From positions 186,001-250,000 of the forward strand of contig NZ_LKHP01000003.1 in NCBI RefSeq assembly GCF_001440545.1: a DNA stretch of 64,000 nucleotides. The letters are read 5' to 3'. Source of the stretch: Caloramator mitchellensis (lineage in GTDB: Bacteria; Bacillota; Clostridia; Clostridiales; Caloramatoraceae). Every line of letters starts with the position of its first letter. Position 1 is the stretch's first letter. Of the stretch, positions 7,570-16,069 are shown piece by piece. The notes under the pieces were generated by a model, which had not been told where the DNA came from, ran no database searches, and worked only from the letters and a program-made list of their open reading frames with translations. The position numbers were made by a program, and so were the translations under genes.

Positions 7570-8238
7570 TTAAAATTCAATCCATCTATTATTTTTTTTC
7601 TTAAATTTGATGAAATAAACTGCTATGCCGACAACAATAACTAACGATACGAATATTAGTGGATTTTCAAGTGATTTTAACGATGAATAAAGGGTTATTA
7701 GTCCGAAAAATATGAATACAAATCCTGCAATCATTTTAATATGTTTTTCGTGTAGCCTCTGGCTCATTAGTGTTCCGAATAAAAAACCTATGCTGTCTGC
7801 AATAAACATGCCTATTACTGAACCAATTAAAACCTGTCCAGGGCTGTTAAATTGTGCTGCAAGAGTAAATGTCATGATTTGAGTCTTGTCCCCAAGCTCT
7901 GCAATAAAAAAAGCGAAGGTTACAATAATAAATGCGGGCAATTTCCATTTGGATTGCTTTACCTCTTCTTCTTCCTCATCGTTATCTTCTCTTAAGGATA
8001 TAAATCCAAAAAAAATGAACAATACCCCTGCAATAATCTGAACTGTGTTCATAGGAATAAAACATCCTATGCTGCTACCCAATAAAACTGCAATCAAATT
8101 AAGCAGCAATGTTGCAATAAATATTCCAATAGCAGCGTCCCTTGGTTTATATTTGCTAGCAAGTGCTGCAGCAAGCAGCTGGGTTTTGTCTCCCATTTCT
8201 GCAATGAGAACTAGTAAAAAAGTTTTTAATAATGCCAT
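7570..8238 (-). CDS. UPF0016/GDT1-TMEM165 family transporter, probable Mn(II) exporter
   Basis: This 222-residue membrane protein has the two signature motifs of the family, EMGDKTQ near the N-terminus and ELGDKTQ in the second half, in two repeats of three membrane helices joined by an acidic loop (EDNDEEEEE). Family members move Mn2+ or Ca2+ out of the cytosol in exchange for protons. A yybP-ykoY manganese riboswitch and terminator lie just upstream, so induction by high manganese is expected. The start has a GGAGGGG ribosome site. Exporter identity rests on family and riboswitch. Confidence 0.87.
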   Translation of the reverse strand: MALLKTFLLVLIAEMGDKTQLLAAALASKYKPRDAAIGIFIATLLLNLIAVLLGSSIGCFIPMNTVQIIAGVLFIFFGFISLREDNDEEEEEVKQSKWKLPAFIIVTFAFFIAELGDKTQIMTFTLAAQFNSPGQVLIGSVIGMFIADSIGFLFGTLMSQRLHEKHIKMIAGFVFIFFGLITLYSSLKSLENPLIFVSLVIVVGIAVYFIKFKKKNNRWIEF

Positions 8239-8259
8239 AATGCCCCTCCTAACACAAAA

Positions 8260-8303
8260 TTAAAAGACCTTTAGCACAATGCAAAACACTGTGCTAAAGG
8301 TCT
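8260..8303 (-). terminator. Riboswitch expression-platform terminator
   Basis: On the minus strand AGACCTTTAGCACA and TGTGCTAAAGGTCT form a perfect 14-bp stem (8290-8303 with 8265-8278), then TTTTAATTTT. It sits between the aptamer and the transporter start, as expected for transcriptional control. Confidence 0.82.
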
Positions 8304-8392
8304 CGCTCGCATAATGCCGATAAAGCCAGGCTACTGCCAGTATGTTGACTTTATCATCCCTTTCGGGCAGCTACTCCCCTTTAAACATCCTA
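8304..8392 (-). promoter_or_regulatory. yybP-ykoY (Mn2+) riboswitch
   Basis: The minus strand reads AAAGGGGAGTAGC near 8381-8393, then CCCGAAAGGGATGA, and GCAGTAGCCTGG about 45 bases further. These are the two conserved internal loops of the manganese-sensing yybP-ykoY class, in order. Manganese binding favours readthrough of the downstream hairpin. A TATAAT -10 for this leader lies at 8401-8406 (minus strand). Confidence 0.88.
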
Positions 8393-8453
8393 ACATTCTA
8401 ATTATATCAAAAAATTTTCCATTTGCAAATATAAACACAAATAATATTTTATC

Positions 8454-8482
8454 TTGTCAAGGGAAAAAAATAGTGTTACAAT
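8454..8482 (+). promoter_or_regulatory. Sigma-A promoter of speE
   Basis: TTGTCA (8454-8459) and TACAAT (8477-8482), 17-base spacer. It is divergent from the riboswitch promoter. Confidence 0.72.
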
Positions 8483-8520
8483 TTAATATCGTATAGTTTA
8501 CAAAAGGGAGGAAAGAGAGT

Positions 8521-9348
8521 ATGGAAATGTGGTTAAAGGAAATGCAGATTGATGGTGCTGCAATGACTTATAAGGTTAAGGAAACTTTAGTTAGAAAAAA
8601 GACTCAATATCAGGACCTTGCAATTGTAGATACAGATGTTTTTGGAAGAATGCTTGTTCTTGATGGAATAGTTCAAACAACAATAAAGGATGAATTTGTT
8701 TACCATGAAATGATTTCACATATTCCTCTCTTTACACATCCAAATCCTAAGAAGGTTTTGGTAGTTGGTGGTGGAGATGGTGGAGCAATAAGAGAAATAT
8801 TAAAGCATCCAAGCGTTGAAAAGGCTGTTCTTTGCGAGATAGATGGAGATGTTATAGATGAGTGCAAAAAATATCTTCCAGAAATAAGTTGTGCACTTGA
8901 CGACCCAAGATGCGAAATATTTGTAGGCGATGGAATTCAATATGTTAAGGAACATAAAAACGAATTTGACGTCATAATAGTAGATTCAACTGACCCATTC
9001 AGCATTGCAGAGGGTCTTTTTGGCGGAAACTTCTACAAGGATATATACAACGCATTGACTGAAGATGGTATATTTATAGCACAAACCGAAACTCCATTCT
9101 ACCTACCTGATACAGTTAAAAAGGTTCACAACGATGCAAAGGCTATATTCCCAATAACAAAGTTGTTTATGGCTGCAATACCTACATACCCAGGTGGATA
9201 CTGGAGCTTTACTATAGGTTCAAAGAAATACGACCCTACAGAAGTTGATACAACTAAAATACCTGAGATAGACACAAAATACTATACAAGAGAAATTCAT
9301 AAAGCATGCTTCGTATTGCCAAGATATATTCAAGAATTGGTAAAGTAA
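8521..9348 (+). CDS. speE: Spermidine synthase (polyamine aminopropyltransferase)
   Basis: Transfers an aminopropyl group from decarboxylated SAM to putrescine, giving spermidine and methylthioadenosine; cytosolic. The 275-residue length is normal. Key features are the [10 protein letters not shown] nucleotide-binding loop, YHEMISH near the N-terminus, and VDSTDPF with the catalytic aspartate region. GGGAGGAAAGAG precedes the ATG. It stands alone with its own promoter and terminator; no speA/speD/speH is near. The methylthioadenosine released could feed the mtaD product encoded at about 28.7 kb. Confidence 0.93.
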   Translation: MEMWLKEMQIDGAAMTYKVKETLVRKKTQYQDLAIVDTDVFGRMLVLDGIVQTTIKDEFVYHEMISHIPLFTHPNPKKVLVVGGGDGGAIREILKHPSVEKAVLCEIDGDVIDECKKYLPEISCALDDPRCEIFVGDGIQYVKEHKNEFDVIIVDSTDPFSIAEGLFGGNFYKDIYNALTEDGIFIAQTETPFYLPDTVKKVHNDAKAIFPITKLFMAAIPTYPGGYWSFTIGSKKYDPTEVDTTKIPEIDTKYYTREIHKACFVLPRYIQELVK

Positions 9349-9367
9349 TGCTATTTGATTAGTTAAT

Positions 9368-9397
9368 AAGGTCCGAATTTATTTTCGGGCCTTTACT
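9368..9397 (+). terminator. Terminator after speE
   Basis: AAGGTCCGAA (9368-9377) pairs with TTCGGGCCTT (9384-9393). The T-run is short. Confidence 0.6.
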
Positions 9398-9420
9398 ATT
9401 TATAGAAAGGATGTGAAAGA

Positions 9421-11688
9421 GTGTCGATAAAAGAACACCCTGACTATAATTATGAAAGCAAATGGCTGTCCTATATGCTTGATTTTGCAAGAAAATACCA
9501 CGAAGAGTTGATGCTTAAAAAGGCTTTAATCGATAAGAAGGTTGATTATACTACAAAGCATATAAACGCAGATGCCAGCCAGGACTATATTGAACTTATG
9601 ATTAGCACCCAATTTCAAGCAAGCCTTGAGAAAAAGCTTGAAAAAATTGCCGATGCAAAGGAAAAACCATACTTTGCCAGAGTTGATTTTAAAGAAAATG
9701 AAGCTTTAGAAAGCGAAAAAATATATATTGGAAAAATGTCCTTTATCGATGACGAAAACAAAAGGGTTTTAGTTGTGGATTGGAGGGCTCCAATTGCAAA
9801 TTTATATTATGAAGAAAGACTTGGAAGTGCTAAATATAGCTGTGTTGATGGGATTATAAATGGCGAGATTACTTTAAAAAGGCAGTATTCGATTGAAGAT
9901 GGTAATCTAATAAACATGTTCGACATAGACATTACCACAAACGATGAATTTCTTCAGGCTTTTTTAGGTGCAAGCGCTGATAACAGGCTTAAGGAAATAG
10001 TTTCAACTATTCAGGTGGAGCAGAACAGGATTATTAGAGCTGATATGTGGAAGCCACTGATTGTTCAGGGAGCCGCAGGAAGCGGCAAGACTACAATAGC
10101 ACTTCACAGAATTGCATACTTAATTTATACCTACGAGAAGGAATTTCTCCCTGAAAATTTTATGATAATAGCGCCAAGCAAATTTTTTCTAAACTACATT
10201 TCAGAAGTATTGCCCGAGCTTGGGGTTGATAAGGTTAAACAAACTACATTTGAAGAATTTGCATTTGATGTTCTTGAGAAAAGATATAAGCTTATAGATT
10301 TAAATTTCAAGCTATCAAGCATAGTTGAGCTAAGGTCAAAGAATAAAGACGTGGAAAATATCATTAAATCGTCTGAATTCAAGTCTTCCATGTATTTTAA
10401 AAATGCAATAGACGAGTATTTAAAGGAAATTGAAGAAAACTTTATTCCTAAGGAAGATTTCAAGATAGCAAATATAGTAGTTTATTCATACGATGAAATT
10501 CAATATTTGTTTATCAATGAATATAAAGATTTACCCTATTTAAAAAGAGTTGATGAAATTAAAAAACATTTATCAAATAGATTAAAATTAAAGGTGGAAG
10601 AAATTATTAACAACATCCAAACTGAATGCGATAAAAAAGTAATTCTAGTTAAAAGAAAAATTGAGGATAGCGATGAAAGAAGAAAAATTATTTCAGGTTT
10701 AATCAATAAAAAAGACGAACTTATAGAAAGGGTAAAGGCATCATCTAAAACGGCTGTGAAAAGCTATATCTCAAAAATAAAGCCATTGAAGGTAGAACAA
10801 TACTACGATTGTTTTATGGACAGCCCAAAACTTTATAATTTGGCAAACAGCTATGCAGATGGCTTGATTGAAATTATTAAAAGCAATCATAATAAAAATA
10901 AGGCCCAGAAGGTTTATGAGATAGAAGATTTAGCAGCGCTTGTATATATAAAATACGTTGTATTTGGTATGAGTGAAAAGATAAGGGTTAAGCATATAGT
11001 TATAGATGAAGCTCAGGATTTCAGCGTATTTCAGCTTTTGATGTTAAAGAGCATTATTAAGGATTCATCATTTACTATATTGGGCGATTTAGCCCAGGGA
11101 ATACATTCATACAGGGGAATTAAGGACTGGGACGAAGTTTCAAACATTGTGTTCAAAGACAGATGTAATTTGTTAACATTAGAAGAAAGCTACAGAACGA
11201 CAATTGAAATAATGAATGAAGCAAATAAAGTTTTGAGAAAAATAAACAATCCAAAGCTTATTCCAGCAAAGCCAGTTATAAGGCACGGAGAAGATGTTAA
11301 GTATGAAGGCTATAGCAGTATCGAGGATATTGTTAAAGACATAGACAAGACTGTAAATGAGTTAAAGATTGAAGGATTTAAATCATTTGCGGTAATAACT
11401 AAAACTCTTGATGAATGTTTCAGGTTAAACGAGATTTTCAGCAATTCAGATAATAAGCCGTATATTTTAACTGGAAAGGAAGATGAATACAGGGGTGGGT
11501 TTGTAATGCTGCCTTCATACCTTGCTAAGGGTTTGGAATTTGATGCAGTTTTCATTTCAAACGCCAATGATGAATTATACAAAGACGACGAATTGGACGC
11601 TAAGCTATTATATGTTGCAATGACAAGACCACTGCATGTCTTAAAAATATATTATACAGATAAAATTACACCATTGCTCAAATTATAA
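9421..11688 (+). CDS. helD: HelD-type superfamily 1 helicase, RNA polymerase recycling factor
   Basis: This 755-residue UvrD-like ATPase has Walker A GAAGSGKT (217-224), motif II DEAQDF, and the late helicase motif LAKGLEFDAVF. The coiled-coil N-terminus (about residues 10-80) and the segment VVDWRAPIANLYYEERLG are typical of HelD, which pries stalled RNA polymerase off DNA and frees it from nucleic acid. The helical region between motifs Ia and II (about 270-500) is the family's insert. GTG start behind AAAGGATG. It appears to be a single-gene unit before spoIIA. Confidence 0.9.
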   Translation: MSIKEHPDYNYESKWLSYMLDFARKYHEELMLKKALIDKKVDYTTKHINADASQDYIELMISTQFQASLEKKLEKIADAKEKPYFARVDFKENEALESEKIYIGKMSFIDDENKRVLVVDWRAPIANLYYEERLGSAKYSCVDGIINGEITLKRQYSIEDGNLINMFDIDITTNDEFLQAFLGASADNRLKEIVSTIQVEQNRIIRADMWKPLIVQGAAGSGKTTIALHRIAYLIYTYEKEFLPENFMIIAPSKFFLNYISEVLPELGVDKVKQTTFEEFAFDVLEKRYKLIDLNFKLSSIVELRSKNKDVENIIKSSEFKSSMYFKNAIDEYLKEIEENFIPKEDFKIANIVVYSYDEIQYLFINEYKDLPYLKRVDEIKKHLSNRLKLKVEEIINNIQTECDKKVILVKRKIEDSDERRKIISGLINKKDELIERVKASSKTAVKSYISKIKPLKVEQYYDCFMDSPKLYNLANSYADGLIEIIKSNHNKNKAQKVYEIEDLAALVYIKYVVFGMSEKIRVKHIVIDEAQDFSVFQLLMLKSIIKDSSFTILGDLAQGIHSYRGIKDWDEVSNIVFKDRCNLLTLEESYRTTIEIMNEANKVLRKINNPKLIPAKPVIRHGEDVKYEGYSSIEDIVKDIDKTVNELKIEGFKSFAVITKTLDECFRLNEIFSNSDNKPYILTGKEDEYRGGFVMLPSYLAKGLEFDAVFISNANDELYKDDELDAKLLYVAMTRPLHVLKIYYTDKITPLLKL

Positions 11689-11716
11689 TTGCTATAAAAA
11701 ATTTTGGAATTTTTGC

Positions 11717-11741
11717 AGGAAAATAATGGAACACATAGAAT
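11717..11741 (+). promoter_or_regulatory. Candidate sigma-H promoter of the spoIIA operon
   Basis: AGGAAAA (11717-11723) is followed after 11 bases by ATAGAAT (11735-11741). This fits the Bacillus sigma-H pattern AGGAWWW-N11/12-RNNGAAT, and spoIIA is a sigma-H operon in Bacillus. Confidence 0.65.
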
Positions 11742-11775
11742 ATATATACTATGACAAGTGAATGGGGGGATTTGT

Positions 11776-12111
11776 GTGCAAGTAATCTTTGAAGATAAGG
11801 AAAAAGCGTTGGTGGTTAAATTAATTGGTGAACTTGACCATCACACTGCGGAAGAAGTAAGAATAAAGATTGACAATAAAATCGATGAGATTGGAGCAAA
11901 AAATTTAATTTTTGATTTTAACGGCGTGAATTTTATGGACAGCTCAGGCATAGGAGTCGTTATAGGCAGATATAGAAGGGTAAAGGAATTGGATGGAAAG
12001 GTAAGCATAATCAATTTAAAGCCGAATATAAGAAAGGTATTTGAACTAGGCGGTATGTTTAAGATAATTAAAGAATACAATGGATTACAACAAGCCTTAT
12101 TGGAAATGTAA
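11776..12111 (+). CDS. spoIIAA: Anti-sigma-F factor antagonist SpoIIAA
   Basis: This STAS-domain protein binds SpoIIAB and releases sigma-F in the forespore. The phosphorylation site is in [14 protein letters not shown], as in the family. I chose the GTG at 11776 ([10 protein letters not shown], 111 residues) because GGGGGGA lies at the right distance and the family begins here; an earlier in-frame GTG at 11758 would precede the ribosome site. It is the first gene of spoIIAA-spoIIAB-sigF, the forespore-fate switch. Confidence 0.93.
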   Translation: MQVIFEDKEKALVVKLIGELDHHTAEEVRIKIDNKIDEIGAKNLIFDFNGVNFMDSSGIGVVIGRYRRVKELDGKVSIINLKPNIRKVFELGGMFKIIKEYNGLQQALLEM

Positions 12112-12124
12112 AGGGGGATATATT

Positions 12125-12550
12125 ATGTTTCAAAATGAAATGAAATTGGAATTCCCGAGCAAATCTCAAAATGAATCATTTGCAAGGGTGGTAGTGGCAG
12201 CATTTGCATCTCAATTGGACCCGACGATTGAGGAATTATCCGATGTTAAGACTGCTGTTTCTGAGGCTGTTACGAATGCAATAATACATGGCTATGAGAA
12301 TAAATTAGGGACTGTTGTATTAAAGTGCAAAATAGAGGGAAGAAAATTGATAATAGAAGTTATAGATTATGGAAGAGGAATAGAAGATGTTGAACTTGCA
12401 AAACAACCTCTTTACACATCAAGGCCGGAGCTTGAACGTTCAGGCATGGGATTTACTGTTATGGAAACTTTTATGGACAGTTTAGAAGTTGAATCAGAAT
12501 TAGGAAAAGGAACAAGGGTAATAATGACCAAAGAATTTAAAAATATATGA
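12125..12550 (+). CDS. spoIIAB: Anti-sigma-F factor / protein kinase SpoIIAB
   Basis: A GHKL-type serine kinase that holds sigma-F inactive and phosphorylates SpoIIAA. The N-box [16 protein letters not shown], the G1 box DYGRGIED and the G2 box [11 protein letters not shown] are all present in 141 residues. The start at 12125 ([10 protein letters not shown]) follows AAAGGGGG; a longer upstream frame overlaps spoIIAA and lacks family similarity. The gap to spoIIAA is 13 bases and to sigF 15 bases. Confidence 0.95.
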   Translation: MFQNEMKLEFPSKSQNESFARVVVAAFASQLDPTIEELSDVKTAVSEAVTNAIIHGYENKLGTVVLKCKIEGRKLIIEVIDYGRGIEDVELAKQPLYTSRPELERSGMGFTVMETFMDSLEVESELGKGTRVIMTKEFKNI

Positions 12551-12565
12551 TATGGGGGAATTGAT

Positions 12566-13321
12566 ATGGCAAAAGATTCGCCCATGGCTAATATATATGA
12601 GAATCAGGATGAGCTTTTGAATATGATTAAAAGGAGCCAAAAAGGAGACCAGTCGGCTCAGGATTTAATAGTTAAATCCAACCTTGGACTTGTGTCTATG
12701 GTTGTAAAAAAATTTTTAAACAGAGGATATGAATACGATGACCTATTTCAAATAGGATGCATTGGACTTATAAAGGCAATTAAACATTTCAATCCAGAAT
12801 TTAATGTAAAATTTTCTACATATGCAGTTCCAATGATTTTAGGAGAAGTTAAAAGATTTTTGAGGGATGATGGTATAATTAAAGTAAGTAGGAATATGAA
12901 GGAAACTGCAAGGAAGGTAAAACTGGCAAAGGAAAGATTGGCAATAGAATTTGGAAGAGAGGCGACTATCGAAGAAATTTCAAAGGAGCTGAGTATAACT
13001 TCTGAAGATGTTGTTATGTGCCTCGATAGTTTAAACGCGCCAGAATACCTTTATGACACAATACATCATGATGACGGTTCACCAGTTTTATTAATAGACA
13101 AGGTAAGCGAGGATAAGGAGATTGATGTAGATGACATCGATAAAATAGCATTAAAAGAAGTAATAAATAGATTGGAACCGAGACAAAGACAAATTATATT
13201 ATTAAGATATTTCAAGGATATGACTCAAAACCAGGTTGCTGAGATGTTAGGAATATCTCAGGTTCAAGTTTCAAGAATTGAAAAAAAGATAATTAAATAT
13301 TTAAGAGAAATAATGAAATAG
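12566..13321 (+). CDS. sigF: RNA polymerase sporulation sigma factor F
   Basis: Forespore-specific early sigma factor, 251 residues. Region 2 contains DLFQIGCIGLIKAIKHFNP and KFSTYAVPMILGEVKRFLRD; region 4 contains LEPRQRQIILLRYFKDMTQNQ followed by a helix-turn-helix EMLGISQVQVSRIEKK. Position directly after spoIIAB separates it from sigG, whose sequence is similar. It directs early forespore genes, and its regulon normally includes sigG. Confidence 0.94.
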   Translation: MAKDSPMANIYENQDELLNMIKRSQKGDQSAQDLIVKSNLGLVSMVVKKFLNRGYEYDDLFQIGCIGLIKAIKHFNPEFNVKFSTYAVPMILGEVKRFLRDDGIIKVSRNMKETARKVKLAKERLAIEFGREATIEEISKELSITSEDVVMCLDSLNAPEYLYDTIHHDDGSPVLLIDKVSEDKEIDVDDIDKIALKEVINRLEPRQRQIILLRYFKDMTQNQVAEMLGISQVQVSRIEKKIIKYLREIMK

Positions 13322-13348
13322 CTGCTAAGTGCAGCTTATTTTTTTTGT
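13321..13348 (+). terminator. Terminator after sigF
   Basis: GCTGC (13321-13325) pairs with GCAGC (13331-13335), followed by TTATTTTTTTTG. The stem overlaps the last base of the stop codon. It separates spoIIA from the spoVA group. Confidence 0.75.
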
Positions 13349-13398
13349 TTATTTTTTATTTAAAGGGGGAAAAATATTATTTAGCCGGAGGTGTTAGA

Positions 13399-13542
13399 AT
13401 GTATTATAACTATAGAAAACAGGATGCAATTTTGGTAAGACAAAGAGAAGATAAATTGCAAAGATTTGATTACGATAAAAACAAAGTAAACCTTCAATCC
13501 TTTATTGTTGGTGAAAATGAAAAAATAAAGGAGGTAAGGTAA
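13399..13542 (+). CDS. Unknown 47-residue protein at the head of the spoVA operon
   Basis: A small charged protein beginning MYYNYRKQDAILVRQ, with no membrane segment or cysteine. The ATG at 13399 follows CCGGAGGTG. Its stop abuts the TTG start of spoVAC, so the two are almost certainly co-transcribed and translationally coupled. It takes the place where Bacillus has spoVAA/spoVAB. I do not recognise a family. The context suggests forespore expression and a role linked to dipicolinate uptake or spore membrane, but that is inference only. Confidence 0.62.
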   Translation: MYYNYRKQDAILVRQREDKLQRFDYDKNKVNLQSFIVGENEKIKEVR

Positions 13543-14007
13543 TTGGAAAAACGAAAGGAAAATGAAATAAAAAATATCTATCAACAGATGGTTCAAAAAA
13601 CAATCCCCCAATCTTCAATATTGAAGGACGTTATATTTGCTTTTGTAGTTGGTGGATTGATTTGCGATGTTGGTCAACTTGTAATGAATATATTCCTTTC
13701 AATGGGGATACCGAGGGATGAAGTAGGTTCTTATGTAGCATCTATTATGGTATTTCTTGGAGCTTTTTTAACTGGACTTGGTGTATATGATAATATAGGT
13801 AAATATGCTGGGGCAGGTTCAATAGTTCCTATCACAGGATTTGCTAATTCTATTGTATCACCCGCTATGGAATATAAAAGAGAAGGATATATATTTGGAG
13901 TTGGTGCAAAAATGTTTGTTATAGCAGGACCAATTCTCGTATATGGAATTTCATCATCGATTATAGTTGGAATAATTTATTTCCTTGTCAAGATGTTTGT
14001 GAGGTGA
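13543..14007 (+). CDS. spoVAC: Stage V sporulation protein AC
   Basis: Integral membrane subunit of the SpoVA channel that moves Ca-dipicolinate into the developing spore and out at germination. The 154-residue protein has a cytosolic N-terminus then about four hydrophobic helices, with the family stretch GGLICDVGQLV and the PITGFANS motif shared with SpoVAE. TTG start directly after the preceding stop, with AAAGGAGG inside the upstream gene. It is followed 4 bases later by spoVAD. Confidence 0.93.
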   Translation: MEKRKENEIKNIYQQMVQKTIPQSSILKDVIFAFVVGGLICDVGQLVMNIFLSMGIPRDEVGSYVASIMVFLGAFLTGLGVYDNIGKYAGAGSIVPITGFANSIVSPAMEYKREGYIFGVGAKMFVIAGPILVYGISSSIIVGIIYFLVKMFVR

Positions 14008-14011
14008 GATT

Positions 14012-15034
14012 ATGGCAGAAAAAAGATTAGGGATTCACACAGTAAAGCTAAAAAATCCACCTTCAATCTTATCTACTGCTACAATTGTAGGACCCAAAGA
14101 AGGTCAGGGACCTTTAAAAGACTATTTTGACATAGTTCTTGAGGATGATACTTTTGCTGAAAAGTCTTGGGAAAAAGCAGAATCTAAAATGTTGCGAGAA
14201 GCTGTCAGGCTTGCAATGAATAAAATAAATTTAGCGCCAGATCAAGTAGATTACCTATTTGCAGGGGACCTTTTAAACCAAATTATTTCATCGAGCTTTG
14301 CGGCGAGGGAACTTGGAATACCTTTCTTCGGCCTTTATGGCGCTTGCTCAACATTAACAGAATCCTTAAGTCTTGCATCAATGATGATTGATGGAGGATT
14401 TGCGGATATAACTATAGCAGCAACCTCAAGCCATTTTTCGTCTGCAGAAAGACAGTATAGATTTCCATTAGAACATGGCAACCAAAGGCCGCCGACATCG
14501 CAATGGACTGTTACGGGTGCTGGTGCTGTAGTTTTGGGTGCTCGTGGTGGAGGGCCATATGTAACTTACATTACAACTGGAAGAGTAGTTGATTTTGGTA
14601 TTACAGATGCAAATAATATGGGCGCGGCAATGGCACCAGCAGCGGCAGATACAATTTTAAGACATTTTAAGGATACTGGATTTACTGCAGCTGACTACGA
14701 TCTTATAATGACAGGAGATTTAGCGAAGGTAGGATTTCAAATTGCTGCTGATATAATAAAGCAAAATGGATATGATATTACTTCTAAATATACAGATGCA
14801 GGAATTGAAATATTTGATTTAACAACTCAGGATGTTCATGCAGGAGGAAGTGGGTGTGGTTGCTCTGCGACAGTATTTGGAGGATATTTGTATAACCAGA
14901 TGATGCAGGGCAATTTAAATAGAATTATGATTGTTTCTACAGGAGCTCTTCTAAGCCCAACAAGCACACAGCAGGGCGAATCTATTCCTGGGATTGCTCA
15001 TGCAGTGACTATAGAGAGGAGTGTTACAATATGA
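14012..15034 (+). CDS. spoVAD: Stage V sporulation protein AD
   Basis: Soluble, thiolase-fold SpoVA subunit that binds dipicolinate at the inner spore membrane. The 340-residue length is normal. The block FFGLYGACSTLTESL and the C-terminal HAGGSGCGCSATVFGGY are diagnostic. The stop overlaps the spoVAE start by 4 bases (ATGA), showing translational coupling. Part of spoVAC-spoVAD-spoVAE, expected to be under sigma-G, although I could not pick out a clear sigma-G promoter. Confidence 0.95.
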   Translation: MAEKRLGIHTVKLKNPPSILSTATIVGPKEGQGPLKDYFDIVLEDDTFAEKSWEKAESKMLREAVRLAMNKINLAPDQVDYLFAGDLLNQIISSSFAARELGIPFFGLYGACSTLTESLSLASMMIDGGFADITIAATSSHFSSAERQYRFPLEHGNQRPPTSQWTVTGAGAVVLGARGGGPYVTYITTGRVVDFGITDANNMGAAMAPAAADTILRHFKDTGFTAADYDLIMTGDLAKVGFQIAADIIKQNGYDITSKYTDAGIEIFDLTTQDVHAGGSGCGCSATVFGGYLYNQMMQGNLNRIMIVSTGALLSPTSTQQGESIPGIAHAVTIERSVTI

Positions 15035-15390
15035 TGGATTACATCTGGGCATTTTTGATTGGAGGAGCTATATGTGCTGTTGGTCAAATATTAATGGATA
15101 AAACCAATTTAACTCCAGCAAGAATACTTGTTTATTTTGTTACTGCTGGTGTTATTTTAGGAGCTATAGGAGTATATGAGCCGCTCGTAAAAATTGGCAA
15201 GGCCGGCGCAACTGTTCCTCTCCCAGGTTTTGGCTATAGCCTTGCAAAAGGAGCAATTAAGGAAGTTGATAAATACGGGCTGATTGGAGCATTTACTGGA
15301 GGGGTAAAGGCAACTGCAGCAGGAATAGCAGCTGCTGTATTCTTTGGATATATAATGGCCCTTCTATTTAATCCAAAGACAAAGAGCTAG
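15031..15390 (+). CDS. spoVAE: Stage V sporulation protein AE (SpoVAEb type)
   Basis: A small membrane protein (119 residues, about four helices) of the SpoVA channel, homologous to SpoVAC. It shows GGAICAVGQILMD and the VPLPGFGYSLAKG loop typical of the family. It overlaps spoVAD by 4 bases and is followed 11 bases later by the soluble SpoVAEa-type gene. Confidence 0.93.
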   Translation: MMDYIWAFLIGGAICAVGQILMDKTNLTPARILVYFVTAGVILGAIGVYEPLVKIGKAGATVPLPGFGYSLAKGAIKEVDKYGLIGAFTGGVKATAAGIAAAVFFGYIMALLFNPKTKS

Positions 15391-15401
15391 GAGTTGATTT
15401 G

Positions 15402-15974
15402 ATGAAGAAAAGAGTAATATTAGTTACTGATGGTGACTTAAATGCAAAAAAAGCGATTGAGATTGCTACTCAAAAAATAGGAGGAAGAGTAATTTCTCGT
15501 TCTGCAGGAAATCCAACGTTGCTATCAGGCGAAGAAATAATTGAACTTATTAAAGAAACTCCATATGACCCAGTGGTTGTTATGGTTGATGATAGAGGAA
15601 ATACTCATAGGGGCAGTGGAGAAGAAGCGATGGCTCAAATTTTAAAATCAAATGACGTTGAAGTTATGGGTGTCGTTGCAGTAGCAGCGAACAGCAGTAG
15701 AGTAACTGGAGTGGAGGTTGACGTTTCAATTGACAATCAAGGAAATGTAATAGATTATGCTGTTGATAAAGATGGGTATGCAAAGGACGATAAAATTATA
15801 AAGGGAGATACCGTTGATATACTTAACGACTACGATGTTCCAGTTATTGTTGGTGTTGGAGATGTTGGCAAAATGGAAGGGCAGGACGACGTTGAATTTG
15901 GAGCGCCAATAATAACAAAGGCGCTTGAAGAAGTAATAAAACTTTATGAAACTAAAAAGAAGATTAACAAATGA
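15402..15974 (+). CDS. SpoVAEa-type stage V sporulation protein
   Basis: A soluble 190-residue protein of the SpoVAE (PF14097-type) family. It begins MKKRVILVTDGD, continues with ISRSAGNPTLLSGEEI, and has VMVDDRGNTHRGSGEEAM, a segment typical of the family. It is encoded with the SpoVA channel, but its role is not well defined. I chose ATG 15402, eight bases after AGGAG; an in-frame TTG lies at 15399. Last gene of the spoVA cluster. Confidence 0.85.
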   Translation: MKKRVILVTDGDLNAKKAIEIATQKIGGRVISRSAGNPTLLSGEEIIELIKETPYDPVVVMVDDRGNTHRGSGEEAMAQILKSNDVEVMGVVAVAANSSRVTGVEVDVSIDNQGNVIDYAVDKDGYAKDDKIIKGDTVDILNDYDVPVIVGVGDVGKMEGQDDVEFGAPIITKALEEVIKLYETKKKINK

Positions 15975-16019
15975 CGAAAAACAATAGCAAAACAGGCTAT
16001 ATATTGTTGTAATGCATTA

Positions 16020-16049
16020 TGAGCCCCATGAAATAAATCATGAGGCTCA
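16020..16049. terminator. Hairpin between convergent spoVA cluster and PBP gene
   Basis: TGAGCCCCATGA (16020-16031) pairs with TCATGAGGCTCA (16038-16049) with one mismatch around AATAAA. Flanking T-runs are weak. Confidence 0.5.
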
Positions 16050-16069
16050 AAATTTACATAACTTAATAA

